Origin: JACPYM01 sp031423495 | GTDB taxonomy: Bacteria > Acidobacteriota > Blastocatellia > RBC074 | Assembly: GCA_031423495.1 (NCBI GenBank) | Contig: JANPFP010000259.1 | Coordinates: forward strand, 62,001-126,000 | Direction of reading: 5' to 3' | DNA: 64,000 nucleotides | Shown here: piece after piece, positions 45,000 to 53,480 of the stretch | How positions within the stretch are numbered: the stretch's first letter is position 1 | Layout: every line of letters begins with the position of its first letter | Program-made: the position numbers and the translations under genes | The notes under the pieces: model-generated | Seen by the model: the letters and a program-made list of their open reading frames with translations, nothing else | What the model was told of the DNA's origin: nothing | The model's database searches: none

Positions 45000-45662
45000 T
45001 CAAGGGTTCCATTGATAGCCCACGCTGCGCACCGAGCGGATTAAGGTGCCTTCAGCGTCACCCAAAGACTGGCGTAATCTAACGATGAGGTTGTCTATGG
45101 TGCGGGTGTTGGGGAATTTTTCTATACCCCATAGAGAATCAAGTATTTCGTCGCGGCTTACGACCCGTGGCGCTGAGACGATCAAAAGTTGTAAGAGTTG
45201 GAATTCGCGCACTGGCAACTGGTCGCGCTGGCCATCGGGCTGAACAATGGTTTGAGTGGCAAATTCGATGCGCCGCGCGTTGCATTCGACCTGTTGTTGC
45301 AAGGCGTGGTTGTCGAGTACGTGTTTGACGCGCAAGAGCAATTCACGCAAATGAAAAGGCTTCGGGATGAATTCTTCAGCGCCGATTTCAAAACCTTCTA
45401 AGCGCTTTTCGGCTGAACTCCAGGCGGTGGTGAATACAATCGGCAAGAGAGTTTTTGACTTGATTTGCCTCGCCAGATCAAAGCCCGAACCGTCGGGCAA
45501 GCCTACGTCGAGGATGACCAAATCCCACCAGCTTTCGGCGAGAGCGGCTTGCGCGTCGGCTAGAGTTTTGACCCAGCGCACGCCGTAACCTTCGCGCGCG
45601 AGGCGCTCTTGCAAAGTCGCCCCCAGCGAAGCGTCATCTTCGACCAACAACAACTGCTTCAC
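45000..45662 (-). CDS. OmpR/PhoB-family response regulator
   Basis: A 220-residue regulator: receiver domain with acidic pair E8-D9-D10, phosphoacceptor D52 in VILDVGLPDG, T in VFTTAW and K in FIPKPFHLREL; then a winged-helix DNA-binding domain (LPVREFQLLQLL, SRDEILDSLWG, RTIDNLIVRLRQSLG, IRSVRSVGYQW). Start ATG overlaps the kinase stop as ATGA, so both are made together. Likely target: its neighbour receptor gene, where in-phase repeats occur. Confidence 0.92.
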   Translation of the reverse strand: MKQLLLVEDDASLGATLQERLAREGYGVRWVKTLADAQAALAESWWDLVILDVGLPDGSGFDLARQIKSKTLLPIVFTTAWSSAEKRLEGFEIGAEEFIPKPFHLRELLLRVKHVLDNHALQQQVECNARRIEFATQTIVQPDGQRDQLPVREFQLLQLLIVSAPRVVSRDEILDSLWGIEKFPNTRTIDNLIVRLRQSLGDAEGTLIRSVRSVGYQWNP

Positions 45663-46561
45663 GCGGTGGCCTTTCTCAATTCGCTGGTGACGCTCTCGAT
45701 GGCGGCTGGCGGCAGCGTCAATGTTGCCACCAAGCCGCGCGCTGCTCCGGCGGCAAAAGTGAGCGTACCGCCCATGCGCTGTGCCAGTTGCCGCGCGATG
45801 AATAATCCCATGCCGCTGCCGCTGCTCGACGTATGCCGATAAAAGCGCATTCCTAAACGCGCGAATTCTCCGGCAAACCCGCGTCCGTCATCGGCGACTT
45901 GCACTTGCACGCGGTTGGCTGCGGTCGTGACGGTCAAGGTGATGGCGTGTGCGTCGCCGTGTGTCACTGCGTTTTGAATGAGATTGCTCAAGATGCTTTC
46001 AAGCGCGCGCGCGTCAGCCAGCACTGCGCCATCGCCCTGCAAGCGTAACGCGAGTTCCGGCCAATGAAAGCGCAACGATTCGACAATGCGGCTGAGTTGC
46101 AGCGATTCAGATAGCAAGCGGCCTGAACGCAAATTGACCAGAAACAACGAGTTTTCGAGTTGTAACTGCAAGCGCACGGTGTCTTTCAACAGACGCTCGA
46201 CCACTGGATTCGGCGGTTCGGAATCTTCAGACAAACTTTCGGCTTGCAAGCGCAAGCTGGCAAGCGCGGTTTTGGCATCGTGCGTGAATGCGGCAAAAAA
46301 CTCTTCGTTTTGCCGCTGACGCTGCCGCTCGCGCCAGATATAGGTGATCAACGTGACGCCGCCGATGAGCAGCAGGGCGATCAATACACCGCCTTCCCAA
46401 AACAGCATCCGCGAATGGTGTTGAATCTGCGTTGCCGAAAGCTGATGAAAGCGATCAAGCTGGCGCAAGCCGAAAATCAGCCACCACGTAGCCAATGCGA
46501 CGGTGAAGGCCAGCCACAAACCCGCCAATATCACTTTGAATCGGTCTTGTTGGAGTTTCAT
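45659..46561 (-). CDS. Membrane sensor histidine kinase
   Basis: A 300-residue kinase. Two transmembrane helices (about 9-31 and 54-75) enclose only a short periplasmic loop of about 22 residues, with no obvious ligand domain. The HisKA helix carries H94 in FTHDAKTALASL, a variant of the usual H-E/D-L. N-box NLIQNAVTHG, G1 VADDGRGFAGEF and G2 SSGSGMGLF follow. There is no HAMP domain. A longer in-frame start (46600) exists but its N-terminus would run into the hairpin of the upstream gene's terminator; the ATG of MKLQQDR is preferred. Paired with the downstream regulator by ATGA overlap. Confidence 0.88.
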   Translation of the reverse strand: MKLQQDRFKVILAGLWLAFTVALATWWLIFGLRQLDRFHQLSATQIQHHSRMLFWEGGVLIALLLIGGVTLITYIWRERQRQRQNEEFFAAFTHDAKTALASLRLQAESLSEDSEPPNPVVERLLKDTVRLQLQLENSLFLVNLRSGRLLSESLQLSRIVESLRFHWPELALRLQGDGAVLADARALESILSNLIQNAVTHGDAHAITLTVTTAANRVQVQVADDGRGFAGEFARLGMRFYRHTSSSGSGMGLFIARQLAQRMGGTLTFAAGAARGLVATLTLPPAAIESVTSELRKATA

Positions 46562-46583
46562 AGCTCTCTCGGCTGATAGACAC

Positions 46584-46627
46584 AAAAAGCCCCGTGTCAT
46601 CCGATGAATGTTCGGCTGACACGGGGC
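46584..46627 (-). terminator. Intrinsic terminator of the 90-residue gene
   Basis: On the minus strand an 11-base perfect stem, GCCCCGTGTCA at 46589-46599 pairing with TGACACGGGGC at 46617-46627, is followed by five T (46584-46588). It lies about ten bases after the stop of the small gene at 46638 and before the kinase start. Confidence 0.85.
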
Positions 46628-46637
46628 AGTTGAAAGG

Positions 46638-46910
46638 TTAAAACTTCAAGTCTACGGGACTGGTGTAAACCTCATAGCTGCGAATCGCTTCGAAGCGCGG
46701 CCAGTTGTCACCTTCATCAACCCGCATCTTTTCTTCGACTTCGATGGTTTCGATGGCTTCCTGCCATACGCGCACCATCGGGTCGAGCGGTACGCCTAGT
46801 TTTGTGCAAGCTTTGAGGTAACGCTTCACCCGAAAAGTGATTTTCTCTTTCATTTCTTCGGGATAACGGTTCATCACTTGCTGTACGTCACTCATGTCTC
46901 TGATTCTCAT
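46638..46910 (-). CDS. Small conserved-looking protein of unknown function
   Basis: A 90-residue protein with a mixed acidic and basic helix-rich sequence (for example EEMKEKITFRVKRYLKA and VRVWQEAIETIEVEEKMR) and no membrane segment. GGAGGAGGAAGAAG lies before the ATG, a strong ribosome-binding site, and a clean intrinsic terminator follows the stop, so the gene looks real and monocistronic. I do not recognise its family. Confidence 0.6.
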   Translation of the reverse strand: MRIRDMSDVQQVMNRYPEEMKEKITFRVKRYLKACTKLGVPLDPMVRVWQEAIETIEVEEKMRVDEGDNWPRFEAIRSYEVYTSPVDLKF

Positions 46911-47375
46911 GCTTCTTCCTCCTCCTACTTTTCAATCGGTACTTGTTAAACGTGTTTACCAGCGGCTTTTTTCCCGGTCTCGCCAACCGAGATTGAACAC
47001 GTGGCTATTTACACTGACGAACGAAAAATTGTAATAGGCTCGCAAAATTATTCTTTTTTCATCCGTCATAAGAACTTTGCAAAGGGATACGAAGTTCCAA
47101 GTCGTTGCCGTCTTATCTCTTCTCATTCCTTCTTTTCGCGCCACTGGTGGCAGTGGATTCATCACCTGCTACCAGTGGCAAGATGTCTTGAAACTCTATG
47201 CCTTATTCGAGGCTCACTTCATTGGTTAATGTGAAATCAGGAAACTTGCCTCTTACGGTGAGCATTTGAGCCTTTTCCATTAGAAGTTATCTGTTTTTAG
47301 ATTTCGTCTAAATGGCTTGTGCAAGAAAAACGCAACCGCCCCGGCAGTTGCGTTTAGTCTGGTAAATGAATTGAG
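46911..47375 (+). other. Intergenic region between the small gene and the Fur-family gene
   Basis: About 465 bases, AT-richer than the flanks. The right end holds the terminator of the Fur-family gene (47326-47355). The left end holds the ribosome-binding site and presumably promoter of the 90-residue gene. Short readings here look random and were not accepted. Confidence 0.5.
47326..47355 (-). terminator. Intrinsic terminator of the Fur-family gene
   Basis: On the minus strand AACGCAAC pairs with GTTGCGTT around a GC-rich loop, followed by a T run (47326-47330). It lies about 20 bases downstream of the Fur-family stop at 47376. Confidence 0.85.
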
Positions 47376-47801
47376 CTACTTTGATTTCTGGCAAGCGGCG
47401 CAAAGTCCACGCAGCGTGACTTCCATCGTCTCGACTTTTTGGTGGTCAGGCAACGAGCAAAGTTTGATTTCGTTGATCGCCGAACAATCTACGTCCTCGA
47501 CTTTGCCGCACTTGTTGCAAACGAAATGGTGATGCGCGGCGGTGTGCGGGTCGAAATGGACTACGCCGCCCTCAAACACTTCTTTGACCATCCTGTTTTC
47601 TTTCAGCCAGTTCAAAGTGTTGTAAACCGTCGCCCGCGAAGTCATAGGGAACTTGCGATTCACCGCCGTCATCACTTCGTCAGCTGTCGGATGAGTTTTC
47701 GCCGTTTGCAGGTATTCGACAATCGCACGGCGTTGCGGCGTCATTTTCAGACCCTGCGTTTGCACCAGCGACATTACTTTGTGGCTTGCCAATCTCGTCA
47801 T
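47376..47801 (-). CDS. Fur-superfamily regulator, PerR-like
   Basis: A 141-residue metal-dependent repressor. Winged helix: LKMTPQRRAIVEYL, HPTADEVMTAV, SRATVYNTLNWL. Then HFDPHTAAHHHFVC supplies the regulatory metal ligands; CNKCG and a C-terminal CAAC form the structural zinc site. PerR-type peroxide sensing is likelier than iron sensing because H-F-D-P-H has an aspartate as in PerR, but this is not certain. A TTG reading 13 codons longer exists (47840), but it would place the probable operator inside the coding region; the ATG is preferred. A palindrome just upstream suggests autoregulation. Confidence 0.85.
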   Translation of the reverse strand: MTRLASHKVMSLVQTQGLKMTPQRRAIVEYLQTAKTHPTADEVMTAVNRKFPMTSRATVYNTLNWLKENRMVKEVFEGGVVHFDPHTAAHHHFVCNKCGKVEDVDCSAINEIKLCSLPDHQKVETMEVTLRGLCAACQKSK

Positions 47802-47809
47802 TTCGTTGT

Positions 47810-47840
47810 TTAGACTATTTCTAAGTTGAGATTTCGTCAA
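47810..47840 (-). promoter_or_regulatory. Probable promoter with overlapping PerR/Fur-type box
   Basis: On the minus strand TTGACG (47835-47840) and TAGTCT (47812-47817) are 17 bases apart, a fair sigma-70-like pair. TTAGA-AATAG-TCTAA (47810-47824), a perfect inverted repeat close to Per-box TTAxAATxATTxTAA patterns, covers the -10. Transcription would start only a few bases before the ATG at 47801, so the message may be almost leaderless; no ribosome-binding site is seen there. Confidence 0.5.
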
Positions 47841-47852
47841 CCCGGAATTTCG

Positions 47853-49289
47853 TTAGGCCAAAATTTTGTCTACGACCACACCGTGAACGTCAGTCAGCCG
47901 GAAGTCGCGTCCTTGAAAGCGATAAGTAAGTTTTTCGTGATCGAAGCCCAACTGATGCAAGATTGTTGCGTGCAAATCATGCACGTGAACGCGGTCTTCG
48001 ACGACGTTGAAACCCAGATCATCGGTCTTGCCAATCGTCAGGCCGCGTTTCATCCCGCCGCCTGCCAGCCACATCGTGAACGCATTCGGGTGATGGTCGC
48101 GTCCGTCGTCACCGCCTTGCACCATCGGCGTGCGTCCGAACTCACCGCCGAAAATCACCAGCGTATCGTCAAGCATCCCGCGCTGTTTCAAGTCCTTCAC
48201 CAGTGCCGCACAAGCCTGATCCGTGTCCAAACAATTTTGTTTGATGTCTTTGACCAGCGATCCGTGCTGATCCCACGACTCGTGGTGCAACTGAACAAAC
48301 CGCACACCACGTTCGACCAAGCGCCGCGCCAGCAGCGCGTTATTCGCAAACGAAGATTTGCCCGGTTCCGCGCCATACATTTCCAGAATGTGTTTCGGCT
48401 CCTTCGTCAAATCCATCGCTTCGGGCGCGGCCTTCTGCATGCGAAACGCCATCTCATAAGAATTGATGCGCGTAGCAATTTCAGGGTCGCCCGTCGCGTC
48501 TAACCGCAGCTCATTCAACTTGCGCAACGTGGTCAGCGAATCTTTTTGCAGCGTATCGTCCACGCCACGGGGGTTCGATAGATACAACACCGGATCACCG
48601 CTCGAACGAAACTGCACACCCTGATAAACCGTAGGCAAAAAGCCTGTCCCCCAACAACTGTTGCCCGCACTCGGCCCTTTTTTGCCGGTGGTGAATACGA
48701 CAAAGGCAGGCAAGTCCTTCGACTCGCTGCCCAATCCGTAAGTCGCCCACGAACCGAAACTCGGACGCCCAAAAATCATCGAGCCGGTATACATCATCAA
48801 TTGCGCAGGCGCGTGGTTGAACGCATCCGTCACCATTGATTTGATGATGGTGATGTCATCCACAATCGTCGAAGTATGCGGCAACAACTCAGAAAGCTCC
48901 GCGCCGCTCTTGCCGTACTTGGCAAACTTGAACTTCGGCCCCAACAACGTCGAGTTCGGATTGATGAACGCCGCACGATAACCCTTGAGCAATTCCGGCG
49001 GCGGCAACGTACCGTTAAATTTCGCCAGTTCAGGCTTGTAATCAAACATCTCTAAATGGCTGGGCGCACCGCCCATAAACAGATAGATGATGTTCTTCGC
49101 CTTCGGCGCAAAATGCGGTTTCTTCGGCGCGAGCGGATTATTCGTTTGCTGATTGGCTGCGTAACCGCCCTGCGCGAGCAAGGCATTCATCGCAATCGCG
49201 CCCATGCCGATGCCGCATTCCTGCATAAACCAGCGACGCGAAACGTCATTAAGCGATTGTTGTTCAGAGGTCAGAGAAAACTTTTTCAT
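47853..49289 (-). CDS. DUF1501 family protein with Tat signal
   Basis: A 478-residue protein of the DUF1501 (sulfatase-like alkaline-phosphatase-fold) family. Twin-arginine motif SRRWFMQ near residue 18 and a hydrophobic stretch point to Tat export. Family marks include YLFMGGAPSHLEMFDYKPEL, the HESWDQHG and GGEFGRTPMVQGGDDGRDHHP segment with metal-binding histidines, and the C-terminal YRFQGRDFRLTDVHG. In Planctomycetes and Acidobacteria it usually follows a DUF1549/DUF1553 cytochrome-like partner; here none is adjacent, and it instead overlaps a Uma2 gene by four bases (ATGA). The exact reaction is unknown. Confidence 0.88.
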   Translation of the reverse strand: MKKFSLTSEQQSLNDVSRRWFMQECGIGMGAIAMNALLAQGGYAANQQTNNPLAPKKPHFAPKAKNIIYLFMGGAPSHLEMFDYKPELAKFNGTLPPPELLKGYRAAFINPNSTLLGPKFKFAKYGKSGAELSELLPHTSTIVDDITIIKSMVTDAFNHAPAQLMMYTGSMIFGRPSFGSWATYGLGSESKDLPAFVVFTTGKKGPSAGNSCWGTGFLPTVYQGVQFRSSGDPVLYLSNPRGVDDTLQKDSLTTLRKLNELRLDATGDPEIATRINSYEMAFRMQKAAPEAMDLTKEPKHILEMYGAEPGKSSFANNALLARRLVERGVRFVQLHHESWDQHGSLVKDIKQNCLDTDQACAALVKDLKQRGMLDDTLVIFGGEFGRTPMVQGGDDGRDHHPNAFTMWLAGGGMKRGLTIGKTDDLGFNVVEDRVHVHDLHATILHQLGFDHEKLTYRFQGRDFRLTDVHGVVVDKILA

Positions 49290-49939
49290 CGTGATTCTTT
49301 CCTTTTTAATACCGCTAGTTCAGCGCGTAAGCGTTCGATTTCTGCGTTGGCTCTCTGCATAAATTCTTGCCTGGTCGGCAAAAATTGTCCCGTAATTGGA
49401 TTGCGCAATCGCAAAGTCTTTCCGGTATCAACCAATTCCAGTCCCAACGATTTGCTCGTCACTACGCCGCCCAATGCTTTCAACTGTTTGTATTCGCCAT
49501 TCACCAACCGATAAGCATTCAACGCGGGCTCTAAATAATCGTATTCCGGGTCGAAGATGAAGTATTCGCGGATGCCCATTTGCGCATAACGCTGCCATTT
49601 GGTTTGCAAGTCTTCGCCCCAAGTCCCGCGCGACGAGATTTCAAAAACTACGTCGGGGGCGCGGCCTTCCTCCCATAGTTTGTAAACGTGGCGTTGATGC
49701 TTAGGCACGCCCCGCACGACGAATACATCAGGTGCCAGCCGTTTCTTCACGTTACCCTTTTCGTAATAGAGCAACATGTTCCCCGACACGTAAACCAGCG
49801 GATCATCCTGAAAATGAGTTTTGAGTTGTTCGATCAACTCAATCATCAAATCACGATGTAAATCGGTCTCAGCCATCGGTTTGCCATCCGTCTCAGGATA
49901 ATCAAGTTCAACCGCAACTGCTTGACGTAATGCGCTCAT
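49286..49939 (-). CDS. Uma2-family protein (PD-(D/E)xK nuclease-like fold)
   Basis: A 217-residue protein of the Uma2/DUF820 family: VYVSGNMLLYYEKGN, then KRLAPDVFVVRGV with the D, and PDVVFEISSRGTWGEDL with the E-x-S of the nuclease-like core, then YAQMGIREYFIFDPE. A short coiled coil ends the protein. Uma2 proteins have many copies in some genomes; their role is unclear, possibly nuclease. GAGGAG lies ten bases before the ATG chosen; an ATG eight codons upstream (49963) is the alternative. Translationally coupled to the DUF1501 gene, an odd pairing. Confidence 0.82.
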   Translation of the reverse strand: MSALRQAVAVELDYPETDGKPMAETDLHRDLMIELIEQLKTHFQDDPLVYVSGNMLLYYEKGNVKKRLAPDVFVVRGVPKHQRHVYKLWEEGRAPDVVFEISSRGTWGEDLQTKWQRYAQMGIREYFIFDPEYDYLEPALNAYRLVNGEYKQLKALGGVVTSKSLGLELVDTGKTLRLRNPITGQFLPTRQEFMQRANAEIERLRAELAVLKRKESR

Positions 49940-49994
49940 CGCTTTTTCGCTCCTCATAGGCATTTTAGCGCGAAAGCCTTATTAGTCGAATGAG

Positions 49995-52259
49995 TTATTG
50001 CTTGCCCGCCAAAATCTTTTCGCGTCCGGTGAGATAGAGCAACACTATCAGCACGACAAACGGCAACAGCGAAAACAGATTCGCATTGGCTCCGCTAAAA
50101 AACGGATTGCTCGCGTTGGCCCATTGTTCGATTTTGACGTTGGTGTCGGTCAGTACTCCGGCAAGAAAGGCGATGACGATGCCCGCAATGGCTCCGCCCG
50201 CGATGTAACCTGAAGCCATCAACACGCCCGGACTCTTATCGGTTTCGGCAACGAATTCTTCTTCCGTCATTGAGCGCGTGGCGTATTTCTTCCGCAGCCA
50301 AACATCCACCAACCAGCGAATCATTCCGCCGATAAAAATCGGCGACGAAGTCGAGAGCGGCAGATAAACGCCGACGGCAAACGCGAGCGAAGGCACGGCG
50401 GCGCATTCAAGCGTGACCGTAATCATCACGCCGATCAACACCAATGCCCACGGCAGCTTGTGATTCAAAATGCCTTTGATGATGTATGACACCAGCACCG
50501 CTTTTGGCGCATCGAATTTCGGCACCGACGAACCGTCAGGGCGTTTGTCTGCGGTGCCGTTAATGCCTGGGTCTACGAGATAAACGGGCGTGCCTTGTTC
50601 GTTGACGAGATACTTTTTCGTTTCGCCGTTTTCATCGGTGTGTTGCCAGACAAAGTAGCTGTTCGCATCGGTACGCGCTTGCGGGCCAGTGAGGGTGGCG
50701 CGTTCGTGCAAAGTTGAAACTTCGGCGCGCAACTGCGACGCTGGTTGCGGTACGTAAACCGTACCCGTGTCATTCAAGCGCAACAGAATCGGCCCCAGCA
50801 CCAGCGCGGACGCCAGTGAACCTACGAGAATCGCCAACTGCTGATGGCGTGGCGTAGCGCCGATGAGAAAGCCCGTCTTCAAATCCTGCGAAGTTGTGCC
50901 GCCGTTCGAGGCCGCGATGCACACGATGGCTCCCACCGACAGCGCCGTGACGTAATAAGCCGGAGCCGTCCAGCCGACTAATAAAAAGATCAAACAGGTC
51001 AGCAAGAGCGTTGCATAAGTCATCCCCGAAATTGGATTGGAAGACGAACCGACTTCGCCCGTGAGGCGCGACGAAACGGTGACGAACAGAAAGCCGAACA
51101 GCACGATCAACAGCGCGCCGAGAAAATTCATGTGCAAGCTGCGAAAAGCCATAATCGCCATCATCAACGCGACGATGCCGATGATGACCCACTTGATGGG
51201 TACGTCTTGCTCGGTGCGCGGCAGGTTATCGCTTGCGCCGGTTTGTGCGCCGCGCAAATCGCTCAATCCACTTTTGAGGCTGCTGATAATCACCGGCAAC
51301 GAACGAATCACACTGATGATGCCAGCGGCGGCGACCGAACCCGCGCCGATATACAAAACATAGGCACTGCGCACTTCGTCGGGCGACATCTCGCTGATCA
51401 GCGTAGCGGCGGGCGAGAGCGGTTCTTTCAACGCATCGCCAAAAAATTTAATGGCGGGAATCAATACGAGATAAGCCAGCACGCCGCCGCCGACCATCAA
51501 GCCTGAAATATACGGCCCGATGATGTAACCCACGCCCAACAACTCCGGCGAAATTTCCGCCGAGATCGAACCGCCTTTGAACGGTGCGCCGAACACGCGT
51601 TCGGGCACTTCTTTCCACATCTTAAAAGCGGACATCAGCGATTTATAAACCAGCCCGATGCCGAAGCCGGTAAAGATCGTACGCGCGCCGATTTTGGTTT
51701 CGCTGATGCTGGCCGTGCCGTTGGCTTCGGCTTCCGCGAGCGAGGCCTCATCCGCGCCTGCCTTCAACACTTCGGCGCAAGCCGTGCCTTCGGGATATTT
51801 GAGGATTCCGTGTTGTTGCACGATCAACGCGCGCCGCAACGGAATCATCATCAAGATGCCGAGCAAGCCGCCCAATACGCCGACGAGCATCACATTCATC
51901 AATTCGAGATTGAAGCCCAAAATCATGATCGCGGGCATCGTTGCGCCAAACCCGAACGCGATGGATTCACCAGCGGAACCGGCAGTTTGCACGATGTTGT
52001 TTTCGAGAATCGTCGCGTTGCGCAATCCGAATTTCGACAGCACTCGAAACAGTGTAATCGAGATCACCGCGACCGGAATCGAAGCACTGACGGTCAGTCC
52101 GGTTTTCAGCACGAGATATAACGACGAAGCGCCAAAGACGATGCCCAACAACGTACCCGCAATCAGCGGCAAGATGGTCAACTCAGGCAAATTGGTGCGG
52201 TCGGCGATGAAAGGGCGAAACGTCGTCTCAGTGCGAACAGGTTCTTTTATCTGGGGCAT
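49995..52259 (-). CDS. OPT-family oligopeptide or metal-chelate transporter
   Basis: A 754-residue membrane protein with about fourteen to sixteen helices. PLIAGTLLGIVFGASSLYLVLKTGLTVSASIPVAV-type N-terminus, VQTAGSAGESIAFGFG and the PEGTACAEVLKAG segment are strongly typical of bacterial OPT transporters. A hydrophilic periplasmic or cytosolic loop of about 100 residues (around 480-590) is inserted between helices. OPT proteins import peptides or iron-siderophore-like chelates with protons. AAGGAG precedes the ATG used; a reading eight codons longer has no ribosome-binding site. Confidence 0.88.
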   Translation of the reverse strand: MPQIKEPVRTETTFRPFIADRTNLPELTILPLIAGTLLGIVFGASSLYLVLKTGLTVSASIPVAVISITLFRVLSKFGLRNATILENNIVQTAGSAGESIAFGFGATMPAIMILGFNLELMNVMLVGVLGGLLGILMMIPLRRALIVQQHGILKYPEGTACAEVLKAGADEASLAEAEANGTASISETKIGARTIFTGFGIGLVYKSLMSAFKMWKEVPERVFGAPFKGGSISAEISPELLGVGYIIGPYISGLMVGGGVLAYLVLIPAIKFFGDALKEPLSPAATLISEMSPDEVRSAYVLYIGAGSVAAAGIISVIRSLPVIISSLKSGLSDLRGAQTGASDNLPRTEQDVPIKWVIIGIVALMMAIMAFRSLHMNFLGALLIVLFGFLFVTVSSRLTGEVGSSSNPISGMTYATLLLTCLIFLLVGWTAPAYYVTALSVGAIVCIAASNGGTTSQDLKTGFLIGATPRHQQLAILVGSLASALVLGPILLRLNDTGTVYVPQPASQLRAEVSTLHERATLTGPQARTDANSYFVWQHTDENGETKKYLVNEQGTPVYLVDPGINGTADKRPDGSSVPKFDAPKAVLVSYIIKGILNHKLPWALVLIGVMITVTLECAAVPSLAFAVGVYLPLSTSSPIFIGGMIRWLVDVWLRKKYATRSMTEEEFVAETDKSPGVLMASGYIAGGAIAGIVIAFLAGVLTDTNVKIEQWANASNPFFSGANANLFSLLPFVVLIVLLYLTGREKILAGKQ

Positions 52260-52369
52260 TCGGGTCTCCTTGAAGTGCGGCAAATTCTATCGAGTGCGCA
52301 AAAGATAGGGCGCACGGGCTGAATAACGCAATACCGCGTCCCGCCCGCACACTCATCAAGTCAAAGCAT

Positions 52370-52747
52370 TCATTGGCTTTCATTTGTCTGGTCGGTCTCT
52401 TGGGCAGTTAGTTCGGTTGCGGCAGGTTCAAGCAAACGCGCACGACTGAGCTTTTGGGCGAGTGCATAAATGTCTTTCTTGTCGCCCTCTTTCCTAATTC
52501 CTACGGCGACGACCGTGACAATCACCTTGTCGCCATCAAGCCGGTAAATAATGCGGTAACGTTGGCCTACAGCACGAAGGCTGCGATAACCGGTAAGCTC
52601 GGCGGTGAGTGGCTTGCCCTGTTTTTCGGGTTCTTCGGCCAGCCCGTCAATGCGCTCAATGATCTTGGCGCGCACTCGGCGATCTTGCACCTGTTTCAAC
52701 ATCGCCAGGGCTGAGGGGCTGATCTCAATTAGGAAACGCAAGGTCAA
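52370..52747 (-). CDS. RelE/ParE-family toxin with C-terminal extension
   Basis: A 125-residue protein. Residues 1-85 match RelE/ParE toxins: SPSALAMLKQVQDRRVRAKI, then YRSLRAVGQRYRIIYRLDGDKVIVTVVAVGIRKEG, where the R-Y-R-I-I-Y strand holds the usual ribosome-facing residues. About 35 further residues (Glu/Thr/Gln-rich) are not part of the common fold. It should cleave mRNA on the ribosome or poison gyrase. Start overlaps the antitoxin stop by four bases (ATGA). Confidence 0.85.
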   Translation of the reverse strand: MTLRFLIEISPSALAMLKQVQDRRVRAKIIERIDGLAEEPEKQGKPLTAELTGYRSLRAVGQRYRIIYRLDGDKVIVTVVAVGIRKEGDKKDIYALAQKLSRARLLEPAATELTAQETDQTNESQ

Positions 52748-53007
52748 AGCTCCTGTTTGGCTTGCGCCCAGGCAATCGCCCGTCCCGTGTCAGCGTCCTT
52801 GATCCCCTGACGCAGTGCCGCCAATTGCTCTGCGTCGCCTAAAATTTCCAACGTTTCTACGATGGATTCGTAAAGCTCCCACGAAAGGATTGCCAGCACG
52901 GGTTTGCCGCGTCGCGTCACTTCAAGCGCGCCCGGCGCACATGCCAGTGTTTCGGGCAGACTCGTCAGCTTGTCGCGCACCTTGATGATGGGCATTGATG
53001 CACTCAT
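52744..53007 (-). CDS. Phd/YefM-family antitoxin
   Basis: An 87-residue protein with MPIIKVRDKLTSLPETL as the N-terminal dimerisation and DNA-binding part, then VTRRGKPVLAILSWELYESIVETLEIL, the typical Phd/YefM strand-helix. The C-terminal acidic-basic tail (DADTGRAIAWAQAKQEL) would wrap the toxin. GGAGG lies ten bases before the ATG. Forms an operon with the RelE/ParE-like gene downstream. Confidence 0.88.
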   Translation of the reverse strand: MSASMPIIKVRDKLTSLPETLACAPGALEVTRRGKPVLAILSWELYESIVETLEILGDAEQLAALRQGIKDADTGRAIAWAQAKQEL

Positions 53008-53026
53008 GTAAGTAGCCTCCGTTTTT

Positions 53027-53416
53027 TCATAGCGGCGCTGGCGGTCGAATTTGCAACTGCTTCATCACTTCATCCAGTGTCACGCCGCGCAATCGAGCGA
53101 GTTCGAGCAAGGCTTTCATTCTTTCTACATTCAGGCGCTCTGATTCATCTGTCAGCCCGATCAATTCCTGCAACTCGGTTTCGGTAATGGTGTAAGACTG
53201 GCGTTTAGCGACCAACGCCCTCATTCGGTTGGCGTCAGCGGCAGCAAGTCCCTGATTGATTCTGGGCAACAGTCCCGACTCGCGTTCAGAAAGCGTAGGC
53301 GTTTTCGTTCTGGCCTTAACCGTGAACAGCTCAGTCACGAAACGCTGAAACTCATCTTCCGGCATTTGCAGCGCGGCATTTACTAACTGGTTAGATTCAA
53401 CTTGCATGCTTGGCAT
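53027..53416 (-). CDS. Small conserved hypothetical protein, possible antitoxin-like partner
   Basis: A 129-residue soluble protein. It resembles a family common in Cyanobacteria and Chloroflexi: VESNQLVNAALQMPEDEFQRFVTEL, then SGLLPRINQGL, a middle stretch with ITETELQELIGLTDESERLN and a final LARLRGVTLDEVMKQL. Such genes often precede HNH or PIN-type genes, so a regulatory or antitoxin role is inferred. AAGGAG precedes the ATG. It sits 19 bases before the Phd-like antitoxin gene, so three genes form one unit. Confidence 0.6.
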   Translation of the reverse strand: MPSMQVESNQLVNAALQMPEDEFQRFVTELFTVKARTKTPTLSERESGLLPRINQGLAAADANRMRALVAKRQSYTITETELQELIGLTDESERLNVERMKALLELARLRGVTLDEVMKQLQIRPPAPL

Positions 53417-53480
53417 AACAACTTGCTCCTTTTCTCACAACGCGGCGAATAATAAGACACGGCCAAAACTTTGGCGAACC

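Noticed and set aside
46956..47165. Short minus-strand frame of 69 codons between the small gene and the Fur-family gene.
   Set aside because: No conserved look, no ribosome-binding site, lies in AT-richer intergenic DNA.
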